Source of the DNA: RPQJ01 sp963707145 | GTDB lineage: Bacteria; Pseudomonadota; Gammaproteobacteria; Steroidobacterales; Steroidobacteraceae | Length of the DNA stretch: 64,000 bases | Assembly (NCBI GenBank): GCA_963707145.1 | Contig: CAVPOQ010000002.1 | Coordinates: forward strand, 1 to 64,000 | Direction of reading: 5' to 3' | Shown: positions 1-7,876 of the stretch, piece after piece | Numbering within the stretch: the stretch's first letter is position 1 | How the letters are laid out: every line of letters starts with the position of its first letter | Translations under genes and position numbers: made by a program | The notes under the pieces: model-generated | What the model saw: the letters and a program-made list of their open reading frames with translations, nothing else | What the model was told of the DNA's origin: nothing | Database searches by the model: none

Positions 1-159
1 CCGCAGCAGGTGCACGGAACCGAGCAGGTACACGGTGTTGTGCCGGCCCTCGACCGTCCAGAGCACGCCTGGACCCCGTGCGCCGGCCGCCGGCGGCAGC
101 AGCGCCGCAGCGAGCGACGCGAGCAGCGTGGCAAGGCGGGGGAGCCGCCGCAGGGTCAT
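1..159 (-). CDS. TraB/GumN family protein, N-terminal part only (runs off the window)
   Basis: Only about 53 codons are visible. They begin with ATG (159-157) and a hydrophobic signal-like stretch rich in Leu and Ala. A segment containing VLWTVEG and VYLLGSVHLL follows, which is the opening signature of the TraB/GumN (ligand-gated, putative hydrolase) family. Known members are exported or membrane-associated proteins of poorly defined function, so no substrate can be named. The start codon overlaps the stop of the upstream phosphodiesterase gene (TGA inside ATGA), so the two are very probably co-transcribed and translationally coupled. The rest of the gene lies outside the window. Confidence 0.75.
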   Translation of the reverse strand, partial: MTLRRLPRLATLLASLAAALLPPAAGARGPGVLWTVEGRHNTVYLLGSVHLLR

Positions 160-929
160 TGCCGGTAGCCCTCCAGCCACACCACTTCCGATGCGAGCCC
201 GCCGTCGTCGTGCAGGTCGAGCACCCGGTAGCCGGGAGGACGGTCGTCCACGACGAACCCCGGGTCGCGCGGCCTGAACTGCATGCAGGTGGCCGGAGTG
301 CACATCCAGCGCGTCCCGCCGCGGTAGAGGTCCAGCGACTGGTGCGCGTGGCCCCAGGCGACGCCGCGCACCTGCGGGTGGCAGGCGATGACGTCGAGAA
401 AGGCCGACGCATCGAGCAGACCGAGCGCGTCGAGCCCGGGCGACTCCATCGCGAGCGGCGGGTGGTGCAGCAGCACGAGGGCATGGCGGTCGGCGTGCGC
501 GGCCAATGTCGTCTCGAGCCGCTCGAGTTCCGCCGGCCCGAGCCGGCCCTCGCCGTCGGCGGAGTCCGCGTACCACGTTTCCAGGGTGACGATCAGCCAC
601 GCGCCCGCGACCCGCGCGCCGCCGACCTCGAACGGCGGGCGTGAGAGGCGGCGGCGCAGCTCGGCCGGGTCGTCGTGATTGCCGGGTGCCAGCAGCACCG
701 GGACCTCGAGGCGGTCGAACAGCAGTTCGACGGTGCCGTAGGCGGCGGGCTCGTCCTGCACGAGGTCGCCGGTGAGGGCGACCAGGTCGACGGGCAGGTG
801 GCGGCGGCGCGCATGCGCGAGGCAGGCCTCGAGGCTCGCGAGCGTACGCACGCCGCGCAGGCTGGCGCGCGGGTCCGCCATGAGGTGGGTGTCGGTAAAC
901 TGCAGCAGACGGATCATGGGCGCGGACAT
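156..929 (-). CDS. cpdA: Calcineurin-like metallophosphoesterase, CpdA/Icc type
   Basis: Protein of 257 residues with the full metallophosphoesterase motif series: DTH (about residue 13), GDL (about 54), GNHD (about 82), HH (about 155) and GHAH (about 193), all of which bind the di-metal centre. Order, length and flanking residues fit the 3',5'-cyclic-AMP phosphodiesterase CpdA (Icc), a cytoplasmic enzyme that lowers cAMP. Cyclic-nucleotide specificity is inferred from family resemblance only. The first ATG has a GGAGG almost touching it, so the in-frame ATG four codons later (MIRLLQ) is an alternative start. The gene is divergent from the O-methyltransferase with only 29 bases between the two start codons, and overlaps the TraB-like gene downstream. 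Confidence 0.85.
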   Translation of the reverse strand: MSAPMIRLLQFTDTHLMADPRASLRGVRTLASLEACLAHARRRHLPVDLVALTGDLVQDEPAAYGTVELLFDRLEVPVLLAPGNHDDPAELRRRLSRPPFEVGGARVAGAWLIVTLETWYADSADGEGRLGPAELERLETTLAAHADRHALVLLHHPPLAMESPGLDALGLLDASAFLDVIACHPQVRGVAWGHAHQSLDLYRGGTRWMCTPATCMQFRPRDPGFVVDDRPPGYRVLDLHDDGGLASEVVWLEGYRQ

Positions 930-958
930 TCCTCCGGCGATTATCCTATCCTGCAGCC

Positions 959-1675
959 ATGACCCGCCGCTCGATCCAGCTCACGGACTCGCTGCACGAA
1001 TACCTGCTGTCGGTCTCGCTGCGCGAGCACGACCTGCTGCGCCGGCTGCGCGAGGAGACCGCGCCGGATCCGGCCGCGCGCATGCAGATCTCGCCGGAGC
1101 AGGGGCAGTTCATGGCGCTGCTGGCGCGCTTGATGGATGCGCGCCGCTGCCTCGAGATCGGGGTGTTCACGGGTTACTCGTCGCTGGCGCTCGCGCTCGC
1201 CCTGCCGGACGACGCCCGCATCGTCGCCTGCGACGTGAACGAGCGCTGGACCTCGGTCGCGCGGCGCTACTGGGCCGCCGCCGGAGTCGCGCACAAGGTC
1301 GAGCTGCGGCTTGCAACCGCCATGGAAACACTCGAGGCGCTGCTCGCCGCCGGCGAGGCCGGGCGCTTCGACTTCGCGTTCCTCGACGCCGACAAGGAGA
1401 ACTATGCCGGCTACTACGAACGCGCACTCGCGCTGCTGCGGCCCGGCGGGCTGCTGGTCGCCGACAACACGCTCTGGTCGGGGCGCGTCGCGGACCCGGA
1501 GCACGCGGAGCCCGCCACCGTGGCGCTGCGCCACTTCAACGAGCTGCTGCACCACGACGAGCGCGTGGACCTGAGCCTCGTGCCGATCGGCGACGGGCTC
1601 ACGCTGGCGCGCAAACGCCAGACAACATGGCCTGACTCCTTGACCGAGTCAGGCCATGACGTCCAGTCACGCTGA
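959..1675 (+). CDS. Class I SAM-dependent O-methyltransferase (caffeoyl-CoA OMT-like)
   Basis: 238 residues. The SAM-binding motif I (LEIGVFTGYSS, about residues 64-74), the acidic DADKENY segment (about 142) and DNTLWSG (about 173) are those of the cation-dependent O-methyltransferase 3 family. The bacterial members are cytoplasmic and methylate catechol-like hydroxyls; the substrate here is unknown. The core normally ends near GLTLARK. Here about 19 further residues follow, encoded by a perfect inverted repeat (see the hairpin entry), so the C-terminal tail may be a by-product of a terminator-like structure inside the reading frame. The gene is divergent from cpdA and convergent with the secreted zincin gene. 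Confidence 0.85.
   Translation: MTRRSIQLTDSLHEYLLSVSLREHDLLRRLREETAPDPAARMQISPEQGQFMALLARLMDARRCLEIGVFTGYSSLALALALPDDARIVACDVNERWTSVARRYWAAAGVAHKVELRLATAMETLEALLAAGEAGRFDFAFLDADKENYAGYYERALALLRPGGLLVADNTLWSGRVADPEHAEPATVALRHFNELLHHDERVDLSLVPIGDGLTLARKRQTTWPDSLTESGHDVQSR
1626..1658 (+). terminator. Perfect 13-bp hairpin inside the 3' end of the O-methyltransferase gene
   Basis: The arms 1626-1638 (CATGGCCTGACTC) and 1646-1658 are exact reverse complements with a 7-base loop. The structure lies wholly inside the last codons and the stop codon comes after it. There is no T tract, so it is not a classical intrinsic terminator. It could be a factor-assisted terminator or an RNA-stability hairpin between the two convergent genes. 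Confidence 0.45.
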
Positions 1676-1743
1676 TCGGACGCTGTGACCGGGCCGTGCG
1701 CGAGCCGCGCCCGCGACGGTGACGCCGTCGCCGGTGCCCGGCC

Positions 1744-4203
1744 TCAGCCGCCGAGGTGCTCGCAGCGGCCGAAGCGGGCGCCCGCTGCGATCTTCGCGCG
1801 CAGACCAAGCGGGAAACTCGTCGGCATCGAACGACCCTTTTCGCAGACGAAGACCTGGCCCAGGTCCACGATCCAGGAGAAGGAGACGCCCACCATGCCT
1901 CCGGTCACGACCCTGCCATTGCCGCTGATCGAGATCGGGTTCGAGAACGGCGTGTTCGACGCCTCGATGACGCCCTGCTTGCGGAAGAAATCGCCCCAGG
2001 TCATCCAGCCGATCTGCTCGACCCAGATCACGCCGGTGAAGCCCGTGAAAAACGAGCCGGTGCGGCCGATCAGGACCGAACCGTCGTCGCTCATGTCGAA
2101 GATCTCGACAGGCGGGTGGCCGACCATGCGGAAGATCTCCGCGCGAGTCATGGTCTCGCACAGGTCGCCGCCGAAGAAGTCGACGTAAGGCACGTCGCGG
2201 CACCAGCTCGGCGCACCGATTGCGGTCAGGCCGGCCTCGTAGTCCCAGAGCGCGACGCCCTTGCCCTTGAACGTCACGGGATCCATGCGGTTCAAGGCGA
2301 CGCGATGGCCGTCCGCGCTCACGGCATACGCGGAGTTGGCGCCATAGCGCTTCGTGAGGTCGATCGCCTTGCCTTCGTTCACCCAGGCATACATGGACTG
2401 GAAGCCGGCGGTGCCCAGCACCACCTCGCCGTTGCCGGAAATGGCGTGGGCGCGGATCCAGGGCAGATCCTCGACCGGCAGGTTCGAGGTGTTGAGCTGC
2501 CGCATGCCGCGTTCGGCGTCCCAGATGAAGGGCACGATCTCGCCCGGAGCCCCGCCCTCGCAGAATCCATCCCCGTCCTTGTCGAGGTAGGCGGTGCCAA
2601 CGGCCTTGCGGCCGGTGTCGTCCACGGCCCAGCCGTAGCTGCTGGTCTTGCCCGACTCACTGCTGCCACCGCAGGTATCCCGATTCAGGTCGCCCAGTGA
2701 GATGACGCGACCGTCCCGGCGTCGCAATGACGCCTGGCTGATGCCATTGCCGTCGAAGTCCTTGTTGACCGTCATCCACTCGCCGAAGCGCGTCATGCTG
2801 GAGTTGTTCGCGATCAGGTCGGGTGGCAGCACTTCGATGCCGTCCTGCCGGTCCCAGATGAATGCGGTCTGCTGGGACGATCCGGCGGCCTTGCGCCCGC
2901 CCTTGGAGAGATCCATCAGGTAGGCCGCGACGATCGGCGTGAACTGCACGCCCTCGAGATAGCCGTTGAAGGTGATGTCGGCGGTCTTCGTGACGCCCGC
3001 CTGCGCGCGGATCCTGGTCGCGTCGCAGGGCAGGTCGCTGGTGGGATCACGGCTCTCCGCGGTGTTCCAGTACTCGGCCTGCGAAACGAGCATGGTCGGC
3101 GTCGTCGGATATCCGCCGTCGAGAATCTCCTCGATGTAGAGCTCGTAGTCCTGGCCAGGGGTCAGGTTGTTGATCGTGAAGCGGCCATCCGGACCAATCA
3201 TTCCCTGGGTCTGGTCACCGCTCATCGCCGAAACCGCGTCGAAGAGCCGGTTCGTCGCGTTGCGGGCGATGATGTTGATGCCGCTGTACTCGGTCTGCCC
3301 GTCCTTCAGCCGCAGGACGCCGCTGATGGAGCCGCGGCTCGAATGGTATGAGGCCGCCGGATACAGGTTCGAGACGGCCGCCATGTCATCCGGGTGCGTG
3401 ATGGTGCTCTGCTCGCGCCCGACCGCGCCGGCGGTGTCGATGAACGGATACATCGTCTCGATGATCGCGGGGTCCGCGCGATTGACGCCGACGTCATCCC
3501 AGTGGTCCCAGGCATGCACGGACGCCACGCAGCTCGCCACGCCCGGGTACCGCTCGAATCCCGGGACCTTGTAGCTCGAGTAGACCATCGGCCCATTGAC
3601 CTGGGCATGCGAGAGATTGATCGCGTGGCCGAACTCGTGCGTGAACACGCCGGCGAAGTTCTCCCCGGTGGGATCGCTGGCGTTGACGAGATATCCGTTC
3701 AGCAGCGCAGTGGCCTCGGTGATGACGCCGTTTTCGTCGGCCCATTCCGGAAACGCGATGCCGAGCACGGCATCGCGCGGAATCCCGAAATACTCCTCGA
3801 GGATCGCGCCGTCCGTGTCGTAGATCACCCAGATGCCCCGGCCGTTCTCGGCCTCGTAGAGCGACGCGGCATTGCGGGCATTGACGTCGGTGATGCCGGT
3901 CCTGCTGGCGATCGTACCCGCGATGCGGGCGCGGAAAGTCGAGGTCTTGACCTTGCTCCATTCGTTGAGGGCGAATCCGGTGATCTGGTTCGCGCGCTCG
4001 ATCGTGATGAACGGCGTGGTTCCGTCGAAGTCGTAAGTGAATGCGCCGCCGCCATCGGTCCAGACCGGGACCGGACCATCGCTTGTATCCCAGACATAGG
4101 GCCGGGCCGGATCGGTCTCCTGAAGGTAGAGCGGGCCGGCGGCCTGCGTGGCGGTGGCGAACAACGAAAGGCCGATCGCGGCCGTTGCCATGACGCGATT
4201 CAT
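1744..4203 (-). CDS. Secreted zincin metalloprotease-like protein with HAF-type C-terminal repeats
   Basis: 819 residues with a clear signal peptide (about 1-22, ending TQAA). A zincin motif HEFGHAINLSH at 189-199 supplies three zinc-ligand histidines and the general-base Glu, the metzincin/matrixin spacing. From about residue 430 the protein changes to repeats of the form (A/P)FIWD...G...L, about 40 residues later closed by an A-(I/V)-S-x-(N/D)-G-x-V-V-x-G segment. At least five units are visible, resembling the extracellular HAF repeat family. Two acidic Gly-rich loops (DFDGNG, DKDGDG) look like calcium-binding sites. Its start overlaps the stop of the 212-residue secreted gene by one base (TGATG), so the pair is translationally coupled. 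Protease activity is inferred from the motif; substrate unknown. Confidence 0.7.
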   Translation of the reverse strand: MNRVMATAAIGLSLFATATQAAGPLYLQETDPARPYVWDTSDGPVPVWTDGGGAFTYDFDGTTPFITIERANQITGFALNEWSKVKTSTFRARIAGTIASRTGITDVNARNAASLYEAENGRGIWVIYDTDGAILEEYFGIPRDAVLGIAFPEWADENGVITEATALLNGYLVNASDPTGENFAGVFTHEFGHAINLSHAQVNGPMVYSSYKVPGFERYPGVASCVASVHAWDHWDDVGVNRADPAIIETMYPFIDTAGAVGREQSTITHPDDMAAVSNLYPAASYHSSRGSISGVLRLKDGQTEYSGINIIARNATNRLFDAVSAMSGDQTQGMIGPDGRFTINNLTPGQDYELYIEEILDGGYPTTPTMLVSQAEYWNTAESRDPTSDLPCDATRIRAQAGVTKTADITFNGYLEGVQFTPIVAAYLMDLSKGGRKAAGSSQQTAFIWDRQDGIEVLPPDLIANNSSMTRFGEWMTVNKDFDGNGISQASLRRRDGRVISLGDLNRDTCGGSSESGKTSSYGWAVDDTGRKAVGTAYLDKDGDGFCEGGAPGEIVPFIWDAERGMRQLNTSNLPVEDLPWIRAHAISGNGEVVLGTAGFQSMYAWVNEGKAIDLTKRYGANSAYAVSADGHRVALNRMDPVTFKGKGVALWDYEAGLTAIGAPSWCRDVPYVDFFGGDLCETMTRAEIFRMVGHPPVEIFDMSDDGSVLIGRTGSFFTGFTGVIWVEQIGWMTWGDFFRKQGVIEASNTPFSNPISISGNGRVVTGGMVGVSFSWIVDLGQVFVCEKGRSMPTSFPLGLRAKIAAGARFGRCEHLGG

Positions 4204-4841
4204 CAGCGCATCTCCCCGTTCTCGATCCAGTTCTCGTTCACCGCGCGGCCGATCAGGCCGACCAGGGTCGCGGCGTCGACGGGGCCCTTGCTGGACATCA
4301 TCGCGCGCTCTTTCTCGCTCAGCAGGCCTTCCCGGATCTGCACGCCGTCGAACAGGCCTTCGTTGTTGAATTCGTTGCTGACCCGGCCATCGAGCATCCG
4401 CAGCTTGCCCTGCGCGAGTCCGACAGTGGTCTGGAATCCGGTGCGGGTGGCCGGCTTGTACAGGAACGCGACCACGCGTTCACCGACGGCCCACTTCGGG
4501 AAGCCTTCCGGCGACATCGCGAGCATCACCTTGCCATTGGGCATCTTGCGCGGCTTCTGCAAGCCGAACTGGCGGAACCGGTAGCGGGTGCCGCCATGCA
4601 CATTGCCCCTCGCGGCGTCGCTGACGGAGATGGAGATCTCGGTGTACGGCATTCCGTTCTCGTTGACGCCGTCGGTCACGCGATCGACCTTGCCGGAAAT
4701 GATGCTCTGGGATTCCGCGATCAACTGCGTGAGATTCTGCCTCCGCAGCGAAGTCGCATCGGCAGTCGTCGCCGCGAGCGCGGCGAGCATGAGAGTGGCC
4801 GCCGCGGCGAGGCGGCGAGTCGGCGTGGCATGGCTTGGCAC
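4203..4841 (-). CDS. Secreted protein of unknown function, partner of the HAF zincin
   Basis: 212 residues with a signal peptide (about 1-29, ending TADA). I do not recognise a named domain. The mature part starts with a segment (LIAESQSIISGKVDRV) that resembles small beta-barrel proteins in which a secreted 'site of export/stress' domain precedes a basic, Pro-containing stretch. There is no catalytic motif, transmembrane helix or cysteine pair that I can point to. It is the first gene of a two-gene operon and couples (TGATG) to the zincin gene. A role as inhibitor, chaperone or co-secreted cofactor of that protease is possible but pure inference from position. Confidence 0.6.
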   Translation of the reverse strand: MPSHATPTRRLAAAATLMLAALAATTADATSLRRQNLTQLIAESQSIISGKVDRVTDGVNENGMPYTEISISVSDAARGNVHGGTRYRFRQFGLQKPRKMPNGKVMLAMSPEGFPKWAVGERVVAFLYKPATRTGFQTTVGLAQGKLRMLDGRVSNEFNNEGLFDGVQIREGLLSEKERAMMSSKGPVDAATLVGLIGRAVNENWIENGEMR

Positions 4842-4859
4842 TTCTGAACCTCTGTCGAT

Positions 4860-4894
4860 GCCGTCCGGCGGCTCTGGGCCAGCCGCCGGACGGC
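4860..4894. repeat. Perfect 14-bp inverted repeat between degP and the secreted operon
   Basis: Arms 4860-4873 and 4881-4894 (GCCGTCCGGCGGCT and its complement) flank a 7-base loop. The hairpin lies downstream of the protease gene and just upstream of the secreted operon, both on the minus strand. It could be a terminator of the former or a 5'-leader structure of the latter. There is no T-run on either side. Confidence 0.5.
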
Positions 4895-5002
4895 GGACGT
4901 AATGTGACGCCTGTCAAGGGTCACGGTTATCGGGGAGAACCTGAATCAGAGCCGATGGCGCGAAGCGGCGCGCGGCATCGGCGTCGGCCACGAACAGCAG
5001 CG

Positions 5003-6463
5003 TCAGCCGAGTTCGACCGGCACGAACACCCGCGCCTCGCCGCGCTGCACCAGCAGGGCGATGTGGCTCTTCGACCCGGACACCACCGACCGGAGCTGCT
5101 CGACGCTCTTCACCGGCGTGCCATTGGCCGCGATGACGATGTCGCCGGGCCGCACGCCGGCCTCCGCGGCGGCGCCGTCGACGCCCTCGACGACCAGGCC
5201 GTCGCTCAGCTCCACCTGCTGCTTCTCCTCGGCCGACAGCGGCCGCACCATCATGCCGAGGCGCCCGGCGCTGGTGCCGTCGACATTGGCCGCAACGGCG
5301 CTGTCGTCAGTCGTCTGGCCGAGGTTGACCTTGAAGTCGCGGCTCGCGCGGTCCCGCCACACCTGCAACGCCACGGTCTTGCCGGGGTCCGTCGCGGCCA
5401 CCGCCGACGGCAACTGTCCTGCGGAATCGATCGGCTGCCCGTCGAAGCCGAGGATGACGTCGCCTTCCTTGAGCCCGGCCTTCTCGGCCGGGCCGCCCTT
5501 CTCCACGCTGGAGACCAGCGCGCCGCGCGGCACCTCGAGACCGAACGACTCGGCCAGCGCCTGGTCCACGTCCTGGATGCCGACACCGAGCTTGCCGCGC
5601 GTCACGTGGCCCTGCGTCTGCAGCTGCTTGCCGACGTTCATCGCGACGTCGATCGGGATCGCGAACGACAGGCCCTGGTAGCCGCCCGAGCGGCTGTAGA
5701 TCTGCGAGTTGATGCCGACCACTTCGCCGCGCAGGTTGAACAGCGGCCCGCCGGAGTTGCCCGGGTTCACGGCGACGTCCGTCTGGATGAACGGGACGTA
5801 GGTGTCGTCCGGCAGGCTGCGTCCCTTGGCGCTCACGATGCCGGCCGTGACGGTATTCTCGAGGCCGAACGGCGAGCCGATCGCCACGACCCACTCGCCG
5901 ACCTGCAGCGACCGCGGGTCGCCAAGCTTCACCACCGGCAGGTCCTGGGCATCGATCTTCAGCACCGCAACGTCGCTCTTCGCGTCCGAGCCGATCACGG
6001 TGGCCTCGAACTCGCGGCGGTCCGTGAGCTTGACGGTCACCTTCTGCGCATCGTCCACGACGTGCGCATTGGTGAGGATCAGGCCGTCCGCGCTGACGAT
6101 GAAGCCGGACCCCTCGCCGCGCATCGGCGCGCCGTTGCCCGGCTGCATGAACTGGAACAGGGGATTGTCCTCGTCCATGCCCGGAGGCAGGCGCCCGTGG
6201 CCCCTCGTCTTCACGTTGGTGCGGACGCTGACGTTGACCACGGCCGGCCCGTACGCCTGCACCAGCGGCCGGAAATCAGGCAGGTTGGCCACGATCGGGG
6301 CGGCGGTGGGCGCCGGTGCGCTCGACACGACGGCGGGCATCCCCGCGGCCTTGGCAGCGTGGCTGGAGCTGTACAGGTAGAGCGCGCTGGCGGGCAGCGC
6401 AACGACGGCTGCGCCGACGGTGGCCGCGAGCAACGGATGACGAATCAGGGCGCGGGTAGTCAC
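5003..6463 (-). CDS. degP: Periplasmic serine endoprotease, DegP/HtrA (Do) family
   Basis: 486 residues: an N-terminal hydrophobic export segment (about 10-32), a trypsin-like domain with the catalytic triad His134 (TNAHVV), Asp164 (SDVAVLKI) and Ser237 (GNSGGP), then two PDZ domains (about 285-375 and 395-480, with GVGIQDV and the second GDIVIAANG). This is the Do-family periplasmic quality-control protease and chaperone (DegP/DegQ/MucD). Length and two-PDZ layout match; I cannot separate DegP from DegQ by reading. It follows the sensor kinase gene in the same direction, and a CTTAAG-N5-CTTAAG repeat sits about 80 bases upstream, suggesting control by the adjacent response regulator. Confidence 0.93.
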   Translation of the reverse strand: MTTRALIRHPLLAATVGAAVVALPASALYLYSSSHAAKAAGMPAVVSSAPAPTAAPIVANLPDFRPLVQAYGPAVVNVSVRTNVKTRGHGRLPPGMDEDNPLFQFMQPGNGAPMRGEGSGFIVSADGLILTNAHVVDDAQKVTVKLTDRREFEATVIGSDAKSDVAVLKIDAQDLPVVKLGDPRSLQVGEWVVAIGSPFGLENTVTAGIVSAKGRSLPDDTYVPFIQTDVAVNPGNSGGPLFNLRGEVVGINSQIYSRSGGYQGLSFAIPIDVAMNVGKQLQTQGHVTRGKLGVGIQDVDQALAESFGLEVPRGALVSSVEKGGPAEKAGLKEGDVILGFDGQPIDSAGQLPSAVAATDPGKTVALQVWRDRASRDFKVNLGQTTDDSAVAANVDGTSAGRLGMMVRPLSAEEKQQVELSDGLVVEGVDGAAAEAGVRPGDIVIAANGTPVKSVEQLRSVVSGSKSHIALLVQRGEARVFVPVELG

Positions 6464-6541
6464 GAGTGCCTCTCCTTGATGTTCATGCAGCGATCCGCGG
6501 AGCGGACCGCGGAGCGTGGGAGGGGATCGTGGACCGGCTGC

Positions 6542-6558
6542 CTTAAGGCAGACTTAAG
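6542..6558 (-). promoter_or_regulatory. PmrA/QseB-type direct repeat, probable response-regulator site for degP
   Basis: Two CTTAAG hexamers (6542-6547 and 6553-6558) are separated by exactly five bases. This matches the published PmrA/QseB-class box, (C/T)TTAA(T/G)-N5-(C/T)TTAA(T/G). CTTAAG is itself palindromic, so the box reads on both strands. It lies about 80 bases upstream of the protease start and contains the TAA stop of the kinase gene. The neighbouring regulator belongs to the OmpR/PmrA class, which makes it the obvious candidate to bind. Binding is inferred. Confidence 0.6.
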
Positions 6559-7876
6559 GCGGAGCGAGGGCGGTGAACTCGACAGTCACTTGCAGTCCTT
6601 GGCCGCCGTGGCCCTCGTCGAGGCGAATCCGCGCGTGGTGATGCGCAGCGATCGAGCGCACCAGTGCCAGCCCGATGCCGCTGCCGGGGGAGGCCGTACC
6701 GGGCACTCTGTAGAATCGATCGAACACCCGTTCGCGCTCCGAAACTGGGATCCCGGGGCCGCAATCCGAGACGGCGAGCACTGCGCGCGGCGGGGTGCCG
6801 TCCTGACGTTCCACGGACACGTCGACCCGACCGCCCTCGGGCGAATAGCGAATGGCATTGTCGAGCAGGTTGCGGACCAGGACGCGGAGCGCCTCCCGGT
6901 CGCCGGCCACACGGACGGCATCTGCCCGCTCCATGCCGAGATCGATGCCGCGCCTGTCCGCGAGGGGCAGCAGCTCCTCGAGGACCTCGCGGGCCACCTC
7001 CGGCAGCGCCACGGGTTCGTGCTCGCGGCGGCCGTCACGCTCCTCTCGCGCCAGCGCCAGCAATTGCTCGACCAGACGAGCGGCCCGCGCCACGCCGGCT
7101 TCGAGCTGCTGCACGGCGTCCTCGTGCCTGCCGCCGGCCGTCGAGGCCCGAAGCGACTGCACCTGCAGGTCGAGCGCAGTCAGCGGCGTGCGCAGCTCGT
7201 GCGCGGCATCGGCGATGAACGAGCGTTCGCGCTCGACGGACTCCTTGAGCCGCGCCAGCAGATCGTTCAGTGCGGCCGCGACCGGCTGGACCTCGTCGGG
7301 CAGACCGTCGCCGTCCAGCGGATCGAGCGCGCCCGGCTCGCGGCTGCGCAGGACAGCGGCGAACCGGCGCACGGGTTGGACCGCGCGCCCGACGATCCAG
7401 ACGATCAGCAGCGCGAGTGCAGGCAGCAGGAACGCGAACGGCGCGATCGTCCGCAGTGCGAACTGCGCGGCCCGCTGCTCGCGGACGTTCATCGGTTGAG
7501 CGACCTGGATGACCCGTCCGCGCGCCTCGACGCCGAACACCCGCCAGCGACCGTTGGGCGTGGCGGCCGTCGACAGCCCGAGCGTCGTCAGCCCCGGCAG
7601 TACCGTGTGGGGACGCGAGAGGTACATTCGCACGCCATCCAGCGTCCATACCTGAACCACGAAGTCGTAGTCGGGAATCTCCTGGGGCAGGCCGGGTGCG
7701 GCCGCGAAGCCGTAGGCCTGGTCGCGCAGCAGCAGCGCGATCTGCCGCAGTTGGTCGTCGAAGAAGGCGTTCGCCTCGGCGAGCGCATTGCGGTAGCTCA
7801 CCGCGGCGCCCGCCGCACCGACCAGGGCCACGGCGCCGAGCAGCCAGGCCAGCAGCTTGTTGCGCAGCGAGTTCAC
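6554..7876 (-). CDS. Two-component sensor histidine kinase (QseC/PmrB-like)
   Basis: 440 residues from a GTG start at 7876, chosen because it overlaps the regulator stop (GTGA). TM1 is at about 8-27, a periplasmic sensor of about 115 residues follows, then TM2 (about 145-163) and a HAMP-like linker. The H-box FIADAAHELRTPLTAL carries phospho-acceptor His226. The N-box NLLDNAIRYSPEGG, G1 SDCGPGIP and G2 GSGIGLALVRSI complete the ATPase domain. It is an inner-membrane kinase that autophosphorylates and passes phosphate to the regulator encoded just upstream. The sensor domain resembles the QseC/TctE group; the signal is unknown. Its stop codon lies within the PmrA-like box in front of degP. Confidence 0.92.
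   Translation of the reverse strand: MNSLRNKLLAWLLGAVALVGAAGAAVSYRNALAEANAFFDDQLRQIALLLRDQAYGFAAAPGLPQEIPDYDFVVQVWTLDGVRMYLSRPHTVLPGLTTLGLSTAATPNGRWRVFGVEARGRVIQVAQPMNVREQRAAQFALRTIAPFAFLLPALALLIVWIVGRAVQPVRRFAAVLRSREPGALDPLDGDGLPDEVQPVAAALNDLLARLKESVERERSFIADAAHELRTPLTALDLQVQSLRASTAGGRHEDAVQQLEAGVARAARLVEQLLALAREERDGRREHEPVALPEVAREVLEELLPLADRRGIDLGMERADAVRVAGDREALRVLVRNLLDNAIRYSPEGGRVDVSVERQDGTPPRAVLAVSDCGPGIPVSERERVFDRFYRVPGTASPGSGIGLALVRSIAAHHHARIRLDEGHGGQGLQVTVEFTALAPP

Noticed and set aside
4912..4917. TTGACA on the minus strand as a -35 box for the secreted operon
   Set aside because: No -10-like hexamer at 16-18 bases downstream; spacer and GC content do not support a sigma-70 promoter.
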